Below the pieces are notes generated by a model. The model saw nothing but the letters and a program-made list of their open reading frames with translations. It searched no databases and was not told where the DNA came from. Positions 1 through 11,540 of a stretch of 64,000 nucleotides of DNA are shown piece by piece. Numbering within the stretch: the first letter of the stretch is position 1; each line of letters begins with the position of its first letter. Source of the DNA: Chlamydoabsidia padenii (lineage: Eukaryota > Mucoromycota > Mucoromycetes > Mucorales > Cunninghamellaceae). The position numbers and the translations under genes are program-made. The stretch is from contig JAIWND010000012.1 of the NCBI GenBank assembly GCA_025330725.1, forward strand, positions 248,001 to 312,000. Direction: 5' to 3'.

Positions 1-50
1 GGATGATGGCCCCGAGCAAACCCAAAAAAAAAAAAATGTGGTCAACGAAT

Positions 51-61
51 TTCAAATCCCG
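51..61 (-). promoter_or_regulatory. CGGGATTTGAA element, window edge
   Basis: Exact copy of the recurrent 11-mer, read on the minus strand and followed by GCC. It lies just upstream of the first visible DAHP synthase exon. That exon lacks the protein's N-terminus, so this copy may be in an intron rather than a promoter. Confidence 0.5.
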
Positions 62-113
62 CCAGACATTAAAACTTCCCCCCTTAAAATACTTTTTACT
101 CCATCTCTTTTAG

Positions 114-849
114 TTTTGATATCAACAAAGGAATCCGCATTGCTAGGGGCCTTCTTTTACACTTGACAGAAATGGGAATGCCTGTTGCTGTTGAAGTGTT
201 GGACACCATCTCACCTCAATACTTGGCTGATCTAATCTCATGGGGTGCTATTGGTGCACGTACGACGGAATCACAACTTCATCGAGAAGTAGCTTCCGGC
301 AGCTCCTTCCCTATCGGCTTCAAGAACGGTACAGATGGTAACCTCTCTATCGCCATTGACGGTATTCGTGCTGCTGCTGCTTGTCACCACTTCCTTGGCA
401 TCACACCGTCTGGTACTGTCGCCATCACACATACCATGGGCAACAAAGATTGTCATATCATTCTCCGTGGTGGATCGCAAGGACCCAACTATGACTCACA
501 CCATGTTAAACAAGCCAAAGAGCAACTGGAAAAAGCCGACTTGTCCCCTCGTCTCATGGTCGACTGCTCACATGGTAACTCAAACAAGGACTATCGAAAT
601 CAACCCATTGTAGCCAAGCAACTCGCGGATCAAATCGCTCAAGGTGAAGAAGGAATCATGGGGATTATGTTAGAGTCTTTTTTAAAAGAAGGGAATCAAT
701 CGGTGCCTTCTGACGGTCCTGCGGCTCTCAAATATGGAACGTCGGTTACGGATGGATGTATTGATTGGGATACTACTGAAGATGTCTTGGAAATGTTGGC
801 TGATGCAATCAAGACTCGGCGTCAAAAAAGAAAGGAACTCAAGAACTGA
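114..849 (+). CDS. ARO3/ARO4: 3-deoxy-7-phosphoheptulonate (DAHP) synthase, 3' part
   Basis: This enzyme condenses phosphoenolpyruvate with erythrose 4-phosphate, the first step of the shikimate route to aromatic amino acids. The visible exon follows an acceptor (TTTTAG, ending at 113) and reads on to TGA at 847-849. It carries family blocks such as EVLDTISPQYLADLISWGAIGARTT (in part), HTMGNKDCHIILRGG and MVDCSHGNSNKDY, which form the class I active site and metal and substrate sites. The N-terminal part, where feedback control by Phe or Tyr is usually read, is outside the window, so ARO3 and ARO4 cannot be told apart. Polyadenylation-like AATAAAA sits near 1024. The family is certain from the motifs; the isozyme is not. 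Confidence 0.95.
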
Positions 850-1244
850 AGTCTCAACTGGATATTACTATTATCTTTATCTTTTTTTTTTTTTTACAAG
901 TCCTCTTACAGGCACATGCTATAGTATAAATATACAATCATACACCCAAACATCACATATTTATATATATAACTATATTCTATTATTGATACCCTTTTAT
1001 CCAATTTTGTTGTTACTTCGTATAATAAAATGATATGTTTATATATGTCTTCTTTGTCTTTTACATGCTTGATTTGATGTAATTTAATACGAGTAGGGCT
1101 AAATCACATCACTTGCCACTACTGTAGTCACCGTAAATAAACCCCAATACATAACTAGAATGTTCATTGTTACCAGTTTTATTAATAAAATGAACAATGT
1201 TTTAAAATAGTTTAACACAGGAAAACACGGCAAAAAAAAAAATC

Positions 1245-1320
1245 ACGACCGATCATGAAATTACATGATTGACATGATGGTTCGCGAGTCTGAATCATGT
1301 AAACACCTGATCATACACAA
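1245..1320. repeat. Inverted-repeat-rich block (ATCATG/CATGAT)
   Basis: Short imperfect palindromes made of ATCATG and CATGAT words, for example ATCATGAAATTACATGAT at 1252-1269, followed by AATCATGTAAACACCTGATCA-like sequence. The same words recur in the larger block at 3300-3600. This could be decayed MITE sequence or a binding-site cluster; the sequence alone does not decide. Confidence 0.45.
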
Positions 1321-1451
1321 TCCCATCTTGCAAATAATAACCCCACCCCACGCTCAAACAATGTATAAAATGATGTTATAAAAGAATATTTATTATGAGA
1401 GAGATATATAGAGGTAATAATAGTAATATCTAACAATAGTAGTAGCTATAT

Positions 1452-1454
<3 letters not shown>

Positions 1455-1510
<56 letters not shown>
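1455..1510. repeat. Poly(A) tract, 56 nt
   Basis: Uninterrupted run of 56 A. On the minus strand it is a T run directly after the decayed reading frame at 1511-2445. One of many long A/T homopolymers in the window. Confidence 0.9.
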
Positions 1511-1512
<2 letters not shown>

Positions 1513-2445
1513 CTGCCGTCGTCGTCGTCTTTTTCTGGTCGAGATGTCGTTGTTCGTTGCTTTGTCTTCGCCTTTCCTTTTCGATCGATTTCCTGTACAT
1601 CTGGAGCCACAAGAGGTATTGTTTGTTGATATGTTGTTGGTTCAGGAATATCAAACACACCTCTTGATGAGGACGAGATTAATCCGTGCAATAGTGGCGG
1701 TGATCGATCAGTTCTAGTCCCAGTTTTAGGCGGCGATGATGTTGGTGGTGATGAATGAAGTAGCAATGAAGAAGTGAAGTTAACCTTGTTTGTGATGAAG
1801 AGGAGGGACCGACCGCGTCAGCTGCCGTCCAGGATGTGAGTGTTGTTATTGTTGCCTATATTTTAAAAGTTATCAATCGAATTAGCTCACTATCATGTTC
1901 CATATTAATTGATTTTTCACTAAACGGCATAGCTTTTGGGACCATTCCAATCGTAATATGTTTAAAGGAAACCATTTAGTTTCGCACCGAGCCATGTAGT
2001 AACTTTGGTGCCCGAATGGCTCCATCCTTTTGTTTCTAGAGGACTTGGTCTTCATTTTATTCAAGGTGGTGTTGGTATGATACGAAGGGCATCCAAGAAA
2101 TCCACATTGCTGCTTCGACTACGGTACATTTTTCCTTGGTCGTCTTTTCCTGCATGTGTTGGGTGGGGAATATCAAGTAAAGGGTACGGCTGTTATTCTG
2201 TTTGATGTTCCTGCAATTATTGTTGTTCCAGTTATTGTTGAGTATCCAACAGTTGCTGTTGAGTATCTAGTAGTAGTAGTTACTGTTCGAGTAATCGTTC
2301 AAGCTATTCTTCTATTCGTCCAGTTGCATTAGTTAAAGCATTGGCAGTATTATTTAGTTATCCATTTCCATTTTCTACTGCTTTCCATCGTTGGTCTATG
2401 GCCTTGATCGCGTCCAGTGATTGTTTGGTTGATTGCCTAAATAAC
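1511..2445 (-). pseudogene. Decayed Gln-rich coiled-coil reading frame
   Basis: On the minus strand a frame entering at about 2445, after an acceptor-like TTTAG, reads as a typical coiled coil (words such as AIKAIDQRWKAVENGN and LERLLEQ). It is broken by six TAA/TAG codons in about 60 codons. Several of the stops stand where the Q-rich pattern predicts CAA or CAG. Further down, 1511-1760 encodes a Ser/Pro/Thr- and Lys-rich stretch ending in a poly-Asp patch. I recognise no family. It looks like a gene that decayed by C-to-T change, but unrecognised introns or sequence errors remain possible. Confidence 0.4.
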
Positions 2446-2699
2446 AATAAGAAAGATGTTGTGGCGCATAAAGGGTTGATGTTTTGCTAAGTAACATAGT
2501 ATATAGTGAATTAATGCTCAAATAACATTTCCAAGTGAGTTTACCTGATTTGTGTGCTTTTCAATAGGTGATTGTGAATTTTGGGAGTAAAGTTTGAAAA
2601 GGAGAAGAAGAAAGAAAAAGTTAAATCGGCATTTAAAAAACTCGTCATCATTTTAGATTTTACCACTTCTTCTCCACTTTATCACTATAATGAAATTGG

Positions 2700-3142
2700 T
2701 ATGCACTGTGAACAATGCTTGTACGAATACTCGATGGTTGGTCTACTGAGGGTACCTTTAATTGAAAAATCAACAGCTGACATGGACAACCAATCAATCA
2801 ACAGCAGCAACAATAGCGTACCTCCTCATCTCAACACCATATATTCAGTGGTTTATTAACAAGTGCTGCACATCGATCGGTGACAAAAAGAATCCACAAT
2901 CTGATGATCTCCAAGGTTTTGGTTAACACTTTTGCAGACATACAAGCTTCCCCATTACACGGCAACATACTATTTTGGCGATGTGCTATACTTCTTGGAA
3001 CATCGTGGTGCACAATACGTTGTCGTATGGCTTTATCAAATGGAATATGATTATGACAATTGGATGTATTATATAGGCCGCCGGAATACTCAAAAACGAA
3101 CAGTGGTATTGAAAGCCAGTAGTGGGACTCCTGAAAAACAGT
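2700..3142 (+). other. Exon-like fragment(s), function unknown
   Basis: A branch-like GGTTAAC and acceptor TTTTGCAG precede an open plus-strand stretch (2938-3142) that ends at a donor-like CAGTAAGT. Another frame is open from about 2830 to 3045, with a composition that looks coding (words such as SAAHRSVTKRIHNLMISKVL). Neither frame has a convincing start or a family I can name, and they conflict. Most likely the remains of a gene or mobile element. Confidence 0.25.
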
Positions 3143-3299
3143 AAGTCTTCTGGAAAACAATGGTGATTGGTATGTATACAATGGCAAAGTACCGTGGTAG
3201 ATTAGAATAATTGTAGTAATAGTTTTATATGATTAATAAATAAATAAAAAGTAATGTTTTTATCATTGGTATCAATTAATATCTTTTTTATTAATGGAT

Positions 3300-3600
3300 G
3301 AGGTTTTATTATCCCTCGGATCATGTATATCCATGGTGTATCATGTTGATTACACGCTGCCACGACTGATCATGTCGCATCATGTATACTTCACGATTAA
3401 ATCAGGTAACTATATGATTCATTCGTGATTAATTACAAGATCCATCATATATTTTTCTGATCCAAACATGCAATCGTGTAAGTACACGATGGATCTTGTA
3501 CTGTCACGATGGAGATCATGCATTTTACATGATTATACTTGATCCATCGTGCAATTGTGTAATTTACAAGATCAACCATGCATTTTTTTACCATGTAATG
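3300..3600. repeat. Block of imperfect palindromic repeats
   Basis: About 300 bp dense in GATCCATCGTG, CGTGTA/TACACG and CATGCA/TACATGAT words on both strands, including the perfect palindrome CGTGTAAGTACACG at 3475-3488. The units are diverged and partly tandem. No coding frame fits. The block shares words with 1245-1320. Confidence 0.55.
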
Positions 3601-3943
3601 CATAAGAATGTCTGAAAGATGGGAGGGGATCAGTGCTGAGGAAACGGAAGGAAAATGAAAATTGATAGTGAACCAACCTTTCGTCCAAACTTTTTTCTGC
3701 CCAACTGACCGTAGAGTTCTAGCCAACTATCTGCCCAACTTTCTCCTGCCGAACTGGCCTGTGCCGCCCGCAATTCGCCTGTGAAAAAAAAAATCCAATG
3801 TCTTTTCACCCAAGTTGGACTGAATTCTACGCCCAACTTTCTGCCCAGCATTTTTCCTGCCCAGTTCCTGTCATGAAACCCACTTTGTTTCCAAATCCCG
3901 CTTTACCTTGATTCCTTACTGAGATTTTGGATAGGCTCTCCTC

Positions 3944-4380
3944 GCTCCATTGTTAAAGGATGCTAATGATTAAAGTGGTGATGTGAATACTATAACCCAT
4001 TTCCAATATACTTTACCGCAAAAGTCAAGCACCAGGATCCTTGTGTTAGTCAGTCCAAGCTTGCAATGAGTTTAACCTGTCTTTTTGCAAGAAAAAAGGA
4101 CGAAGACTTTTTTACAGACAGAAGCAAAAATCATTTTCAAATCCCGCCAGTCCCTCGCCAGAGTTGGAAGGAGCTTTACCGCTCTATTGTCAACGGATGC
4201 TAATGATTAAAGTGGCCATGTGGACACTATAACCCATTTCCAACATACTTTACCGCAAATTCAAGTACCAATATCTTTGTGTTAGCATGTTTAGACTTGC
4301 AATGACTTTTACCTTTTCTTTACGACGAAAATTATTTTTTTCTATGTAGACGAAAGAAAGCTTCATTTTCAAACGCCGAA
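3944..4380 (+). repeat. Tandem direct duplication, two copies of about 200 bp
   Basis: Copy 1 (about 3944-4150) and copy 2 (about 4181-4380) share long stretches such as GGATGCTAATGATTAAAGTGG and TATAACCCATTTCC, offset by about 237 bp. Copy 1 ends in an exact TTCAAATCCCG element (4136-4146). Copy 2 ends in the altered TTCAAACGCCG, so the regulatory-like element was part of the duplicated unit. Confidence 0.8.
4136..4146 (-). promoter_or_regulatory. CGGGATTTGAA element in duplicated spacer
   Basis: Exact 11-mer extended by CC, at the end of copy 1 of the tandem duplication and about 340 bp before a TATA-like box at 4481. No confident gene lies downstream on the plus strand. Confidence 0.5.
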
Positions 4381-4426
4381 CACCAAAATTCAGTGCGCCT
4401 GCATGATCATGGAGGGGAAGCATTGT

Positions 4427-4490
4427 CAGTCGAGATTTTGTTACTCAGTCGAGATTTCGTTACTCGTTGTAGAACCCAAATTTATATATA
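4427..4490 (+). promoter_or_regulatory. Promoter-like block without a recognised gene
   Basis: Two adjacent 19-bp repeats (CAGTCGAGATTTYGTTACT, 4427-4445 and 4446-4464, one mismatch) are followed by a TATA-like TTTATATATA at 4481-4490 and a CT-rich start-site-like stretch. No plus-strand gene follows; transcription would run toward the 3' end of the minus-strand RPAC1 gene. It could drive an antisense or non-coding RNA, or be left over from a lost gene. Confidence 0.35.
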
Positions 4491-5053
4491 CAGTCTCTCT
4501 CCACTCAACTTCTCTCGTGCCCCCCTCTTTGCAAGGGCACTCCATTCCATTTCTACAACAGCAGGGTTTTAATTATATAGAAGAGTATTTTGTTGTACTG
4601 TAACTGTACTATTATATTTTAAATCAATAGCTATGATATAGTCTACGTTTCATATCCCCTTCTCCCTTTGGCCAAATGATCGGCACCCTACAGGTGCGGA
4701 CAGCATCGACGTTTCAAAAAGATTGTTTAAAAATCCTGGGATTTAAGCGGGGTGTAAAAGACGTTGAGTTTGAGCTTTGTTCCATTACTTTTTAAAAGAG
4801 AAGATGTTATTTTATTGAAGGACAAAGGACACAATAAATGATGGGGATAGTAGTCAAAAAGTACAATGTAAAGAGGTAGTTGTTTATGTCAATGCGAGGT
4901 GGGGGTGGAGGAAGCCTGTGCATTCAAAAAGGATGGAAAAAATGTAAAGAGAATATATGTAAAGTATAAAAATCATGTAAATGAATGCCAAATGTGTAAT
5001 ATAAAGTGCGTGAGGGAGGGAACAATCTAAATGTAGACATATCACCATGTCAA

Positions 5054-6528
5054 CTAAGCGTCGTCAGTGGTGAGTTTTTCCAAAGCAGGTTGAATGATCT
5101 TGATCTTTTCGATTAAAACATTAACAGCCATGACAAAGAGGTTTTCGGGAGGAATAATGCCGCTGGTTTCTACACTGACTATAAGAAAAGAAAAGTTAGT
5201 ATCAACAATCTATATGTGCATAATCGAGTGTATACTTACAGATAAAATGATCACGGACTCTAGTTAATCGCACCTTGTTTTCGAATTCCTTGTGTCGTAA
5301 TACTTCTCTGCTGACGGTATCCTTACGAGGATTCACCACCTTGGCCATTGTTTCCCCGTTGTCGCCTTTTACAAGAGCCACCACACCTTCAGGGAAGCAG
5401 TTCTTGAACTTGATAGCATCATCACCAGTGATTGGTTTAAGAATGTTGATTTCAGGAAGAAGACGATAAGAAGCAGTGGCGACAGGTGACCATTTGGCGT
5501 GTTCCTTTCCGAGTCCTTTGGTGCAATGTAATTCCATATCGATTTCTTGTCCTGGTCGAAGTTTAGCAATCAAAATATCGTCGTGTACTGGTCGGATAGG
5601 ATCATCTGCAAATCGTTCGGCTTGATCACCTTTAGGTTCCCATACCAAATCACCAGAGTACACTATATCACAAAAAAAAAGAGAGAGAGAGAGAGAGGGA
5701 GGTTAGGAGGGGGTCATGTTATTGGTTAATCATTTCCTACTTACCGTGGCTGTTGATATACAACTTTTTGGGATCAGTTTCACCTTCGGCAGCTTCAGGG
5801 TTGCGTTCGCATTTCACCTTGAGTTTGAAAACAAGAGTGTTCAAATCGGTGGGTCCATCGTCAGCTATTCATAGGCGTAATCAATAGTTAGTTCCTGTTT
5901 CACCAAATCAAACAAATATGCCGATGTTGACCTATTTCTTACCTGACTTGTAATCAAATGCCTGTGGAGGAGCCTTGATAGGTACTAAACCCAATCGATG
6001 AGCGAGTACTTCATCCATGATAATAGAGGTGTTGTTCATCACGTATACGTGTTCAATCGCCATAGTAGGAACCTATATCATACAAATAATAATCATGTTT
6101 AGTCATTCATATTCCATAGTTAGTAATCATCCTCTTACTTCAGCAATAAGGATACGTCGGAAGGCATTAGCAACTGAAGCATCAACACCAATCAAGTCAA
6201 ATTCGATACTGTGTTTAGAGAGGCGATTGATCTTGACTTGGAAGTTCTGCATTAAAGAATAGACAATAAAAATGGTGAGCAACAAGTTGGCCGTGTTTTA
6301 AAGTGCTTACCTTTTTGAATTCTTCCAAATCCCAGGCGTTGCTGATCCCAGGGTATTGATGAGGGTAATCGCTGGCGCTAACCTAGAGAACAAAAGTGTT
6401 AAAAGATGGGTTTCGGATAATTGTATTATTTTTAATAATGGACTTACGCTGGTGACTCTGTCACGCTCAACTAGGACCCGTGTACGTAATAGTTCGACAT
6501 TATCAGGAAGAGGTTGTGCGGAAGGCAT
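5054..6528 (-). CDS. RPC40: DNA-directed RNA polymerases I and III subunit RPAC1 (AC40)
   Basis: An alpha-like assembly subunit shared by RNA polymerases I and III. It pairs with AC19 and nucleates the core enzyme in the nucleus. Seven exons (6448-6528, 6311-6382, 6139-6246, 5943-6072, 5745-5864, 5240-5662, 5054-5178) join in frame to 352 aa, close to the roughly 335-346 aa of yeast and human relatives. Family blocks include [13 protein letters not shown] at the N-terminus, a central [18 protein letters not shown] region and the C-terminal [15 protein letters not shown]. The first ATG at 6528 gives the expected N-terminus. Introns are 61-82 nt. Confidence 0.93.
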
Positions 6529-7567
6529 ATTGTATAAAGTAGATTGAATCAAGAAGAGCAAGAAAAGTATGTGGTCCGACAAGTTTTTTTTTTTTTTTTG
6601 AAGGGAGAAAAAAAAGCCACAAGCTCCGCTGGGTCTGAAATTCCTTACCAAGGTCATAGCTTACGCTTTACGTTCATATTCTACATCATCACTCATATCA
6701 TATACTATTAGGAATAAGTTTATTCAATTTGCTGTTGATATAATATACTAATAGTGGGGAATATCGATGAGTTGAAAATATGTTTGTAGAGCATGCGTCA
6801 ATGCGGGATTCAAATTTGATCACATTGTCTTTTGCATTGACCAGATCAAATAGTGATAATGAAGCCCCCTCTGGTATCGCTCATCGGAAGGATAAAAATC
6901 ATCAGCATGATTATAAGCACATAATATAGAAATTATTGTATCGTCGTGCCAATTCATTGGGTTCGACTAAAGTACATGATATGCAAATCTCTGGATACGA
7001 GCAATCTCACTTGTCTGACTTTTTTAAATGATTCTCTTTATTGCTCAAGAGAGAATGACCAGAAAGTTGATCCAGTTCAATTTCTGAGTACCAAATTTCC
7101 GGTGTGTCTCAACCCTCGTCCATGGAGGCTGTATGTACGGAGCTTTTTCAATCATCACCTCAAGTCAGTGACGTAAGGATACGATTTTGGGTTTACAGGT
7201 TATCCTGAACTTTGTATCATGCATACAAATCTCCCCCAAGCGTATTGGTACTTTCAGGTACGACAACTATTGTTGTTTGTGATACAAAGTCCGCTCATCT
7301 TTTTGTTTGAGGCGTTATCTTTCGAAAGCACTGTTCATAAACCCACCATGACAGCCACACTTTGACCAGATTTAGTTTACTGTACTCGGTTGGCCTCGTT
7401 CAACTCATTTTTATTGAGCTTTTTCCTTTTTGAGCGGTTCAACCACCGATCGGGATTTGAATGTTTCTGGCGTGTAGGCTCAATTTTATTTTTAACTATC
7501 TTTTTCTTTTCCCTCTTTCACTTTCCATCTTTACCTTTTTTTTTTTATATATTATACCTTCAACACC
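6529..7567. other. Spacer upstream of RPAC1 and formin
   Basis: About 1 kb between two divergent genes. It holds the CGGGATTTGAA copy at 7452, a partial match (GCGGGATTCAAAT) near 6803 and CT-rich leader sequence before the formin start. I see no gene. Confidence 0.5.
7452..7462 (+). promoter_or_regulatory. CGGGATTTGAA element upstream of formin
   Basis: Exact match on the sense strand, 105 bp before the formin ATG, followed by a CT-rich leader. Confidence 0.65.
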
Positions 7568-8525
7568 ATGTCTGATTTCTTCGGAAGTCTAGGAAGGAGG
7601 AAACAAAAACGGTCAACCTCACCACAATCCTCCTCCCATCGCCAAAGCTTCTCAAGTGGTAAGGACCGACCCAATACTTCCCCTGTTTACCCAGAAGACT
7701 TGTTGCTTGTAAATTAACCTTCTTTTTCTTTACTTATGACTTAAGGTAAACAATCCATTGATAGTAGGCGGTCAACCATGTCCTATAGAAATGCAGGTGA
7801 TCAAGTACCTGGCGTAGAAAACCTCCCTTCTCCTGAACAAGTCAACGAACTGTTTGAACAAATGCTGGTAAGAAACACACAAGAAAAGTAAAAAGTAAGG
7901 GGCTCATACTGAAACTTTTTAATTTTATCTTTTGTTTGGCACTATTAAATACTTACAAATACATCTTGTAGGCTCGTCGTGGTATTAGGGATGAACAAGT
8001 ACGTGAAAGTATGCTGGCTTGGGATGCAACAAAGAAGTGGCTCATGATCAATCAAGACCGACAAGCAGAAATCCTCGCTTCTGGAACTTCGTCATCAGGA
8101 AACGGCAGCAGCACTGAAGAACCACCTCCTTTAATCAACATATTAGCGGAAAAGGCGGGCGAAATGTGGAGTGCAACTGTGGACGCTGGTTCACGGGCGG
8201 TGGAAAAACACTCTCAGCGGCAGACAATGTATCACAATCATCTACATTCTTCACGACCTACTTCTGGGGAAGTTGTGCCTGGAACCAGTCTTTCTTCATC
8301 CTCCGCCGGCTCATCAACAACAAGTGCACCTAATCCTCTTGATTCTAACGTCTTGTCTTCGGAGCGCAACAAACCGGATGACTATATTCGAAAATTCATG
8401 GACGCAGATCTACGTGCGGCGACTCCAGCGATTGCTTCTCATCTGGAAGTTAGCTTACGGACACGGCCAATCGAGTAAGTGTATTTATATTTGGGGTAAT
8501 ATGGATACCAATGAACTCACTCATG

Positions 8526-8598
<73 letters not shown>

Positions 8599-11490
8599 CT
8601 CTAGATGGGTCGAACAATTTATCAATTTGAAGGGATTCCATGCTTTGATCAAGGGATTGTCATATTTGAATCATAAACCTGATAGGTAAAATTAAAAGTA
8701 TGTAAAAAAGGCACTCTTCCGTTCTAATTCTTCTTTATCTTTTAATAAAGTGACAGGAAGGATCGATTCTTGGACCTGGAAATTGAAATCATCAAGTGTA
8801 TCAAAGTGATACTGAACATAAGGGTAAGTGGAAAAAAAGATGCCTACATTATGGAAAATACTGACTATTTTTTTGTTTGACCATTTAATTGATATAGACG
8901 GGTATTCGTGAAGCCATCGCTCATCCAACATACATGCATACACTTGTCTTCTCATTGGTCTGCCCTCATTGGCAAACTCGAAAAATCACATGTGATATGC
9001 TCTTCTTCTTATGTCACTGTGAAGTACCGGTTGGTCATAGCCATGTCATGAAGGGGTTTGAACTTTTACAACAACACCGTGAAAGTCTTGGTATCTTTGA
9101 TTTATGGTTGAAGGATCTGGAACAAACTGTGGATGGTCGTGGCCGTATGGGCTCCTTGGTTGGTGCAGCTGATGATCTCAAACGTCTTGGTGTTTATAAT
9201 GCCCCGGATAATCATCTTATGGAATATGCTGTAAGTTTACTACAAAAAGAGGGGGTTGTAAATGGTGATGATGTATTAACCATTGTGCTGGTTTTAGTTG
9301 TCAAATATGATGCTGGTGAATGTCTTGACCGATGTGCCAAGTGAAGTAACCGAAAGGATCCACCTACGAAATATGCTCAATGCCTCCGGGATGGCTCGAA
9401 TTCTCCCCAAATTGGAAGCATTGGACTACCATCTACTGACGGTGCAAATCAACTCTTACAAGAACGCTGCCGAAAATGATTTGGAAGAAGCATTTGGTGA
9501 CGAATTATCCATGTATTCGGAAGTATCTCAACCTAATGAACTATTTGAACTTATCATGGACAATTTGGCTGATGCTCCTCAAGCTGTGGAATTCCTTGTG
9601 GCAACTTTTAAAAGCATGCTTTTAATCAAAGGCGAACCAGATGTGAAGTAAGTTTGGGTATAAATGAATCAATGAACAGCATGCTAACAATACGTCTCTA
9701 CCCTTTACAACTATATATAGGACCCATTACCACCATATGATTAGTGACCTGGTGCACCAAATTGTGATGGATCGGCGTAGCAGTGTGGGGACGGAAGCCT
9801 TCAGCTCGGCTTATGGTGTATCGGTGGGTCATCTTATTCAAAAGTTTGGTGAACTTGACCGTTTGCGACAACTCGAAGAACAAGAAGCTGAAAACCGGGA
9901 AACTTTACTTCGAATGGGAGCCGAAAACAAGGAATTGCGGATGGAGTTGGAGTACATGCGATCTCATAGTGGTGCCAACACTCCGATAATGAAGGGGGCG
10001 GAACAACCAAGAAGTATGGCTAAATCAAACAGGCTTAATACATCGCAATAATTTTTTTTTACTAACTCTTCTCTCTTTCCACTCTAGGATCTCTTAATCT
10101 CAAGATGGAAAATGCATCATTGCGGGCTCTCTTACGCACTTCAAAAGCCACCATTGCCATGCTTCAACAAGAATTGAAGGACAGGGATCCTACTGATGTT
10201 AAATCGCCCGGTCTTGTCCTGGGTGAACAATGGAAACTCACTGCTGGTCCCCAAAGACAAAGGCAATCATCGGTAAGTAAAATGTCATGGGTTAGAAGGG
10301 GAAACATGAATATGACACTGACGCCTTTTTATAGAATCAAGCACGACCTTCGAACTTTGACATCGGTCCAGGTGGATTCGTCATTCCAGGGACAAATGCC
10401 GGTGTAGGTGAAAATGCAGCACAAGGTAGAATTTGCATGAATAAAATACCGGTCTGTGTGACATACTCATAAACTTGATGATTCTATTCTATATATAGGT
10501 AATAAACTAACTCCAGCTGTGGAGGAAGATCAAGGTAAAGTAACATTGGACTTGTTTGTACATGTATGATACTAACATTGATCATGTGTTACCTTTTTTT
10601 TAATAGAACATCCATCTCTATCTCCTCAGACTCCTGAACCTGGTAAGCTTGGAATTAATTGGTTGCTATCAATAAATACCACCAATTTTACTCTAACTTT
10701 ATTTCAAATCTTTATAGTTAATCAACCTGATATGTCGGATATTCCTCCTCCTCCAGCGCCACCACATGGTAAGGTGGAAACGATTGATTCCTCTATATGC
10801 GTATGCTTCAATTATACTAATTACTTTATCCAAAACATAGGTGAAATTCCTCCGCCGCCACCACTGCCTCCTCGTAAGTACAGAAAAGATGCCAAAAGTA
10901 AAATAATAGATGATGGCTATTAACCCATCATATTGCTTTTTCATAGTATCTGGAACAATGTCCGGTACTCCTCCTCCACCACCACCACCTCGTAAGTGCT
11001 ATAAAGCCAACAGTTTTGTGGATGTGGATTTAACTGAATTGAACTAATGTCTTCTGTTTTTTTTTTTTTTAATAGTTCCTGGTATGACTGGAACACTTCC
11101 ACCTCCTCCACCTCCACCTCCTCTTCGTAAGTGAAAATAGCATAATGATGTAACAAAGTGTACCGAAGATCATCAAACTCACATTTGGTTATGTATAGCT
11201 CCAGGAAGTGTTGGTATTCCTCCACCTCCACCTCGTAAGTGGAAATAACATTATAGCACTAATAATTGTATTAATAATATCTTCTTCTAAATAGTCCCAG
11301 GAAGCACTGGTATTCCTCCTCCTCCTCCTCCACCACCTCGTAAGTAAGGAACTGATTATTAGACGGAACTAACTAACTTTCCTCTTTGATTTTTGTCACG
11401 TATAGTTCCTGGAGGATCCGGTATACCTCCACCTCCTCCTCCTCGTAAGTAGAAATCATAAATGTCAACAATATTGATTATGTACTAATG

Positions 11491-11540
<50 letters not shown>

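Noticed and set aside
1430..1660. Frames ending in long poly-Phe or poly-Lys (also at 8450-8641, 12953-13156, 32687-32772, 61887-62192)
   Set aside because: They are translations through A/T homopolymers and not coding.
8171..8689. 172-codon frame in the formin gene
   Set aside because: Wrong frame and runs through a 68-nt T tract; the formin frame fits domain homology and splice sites.
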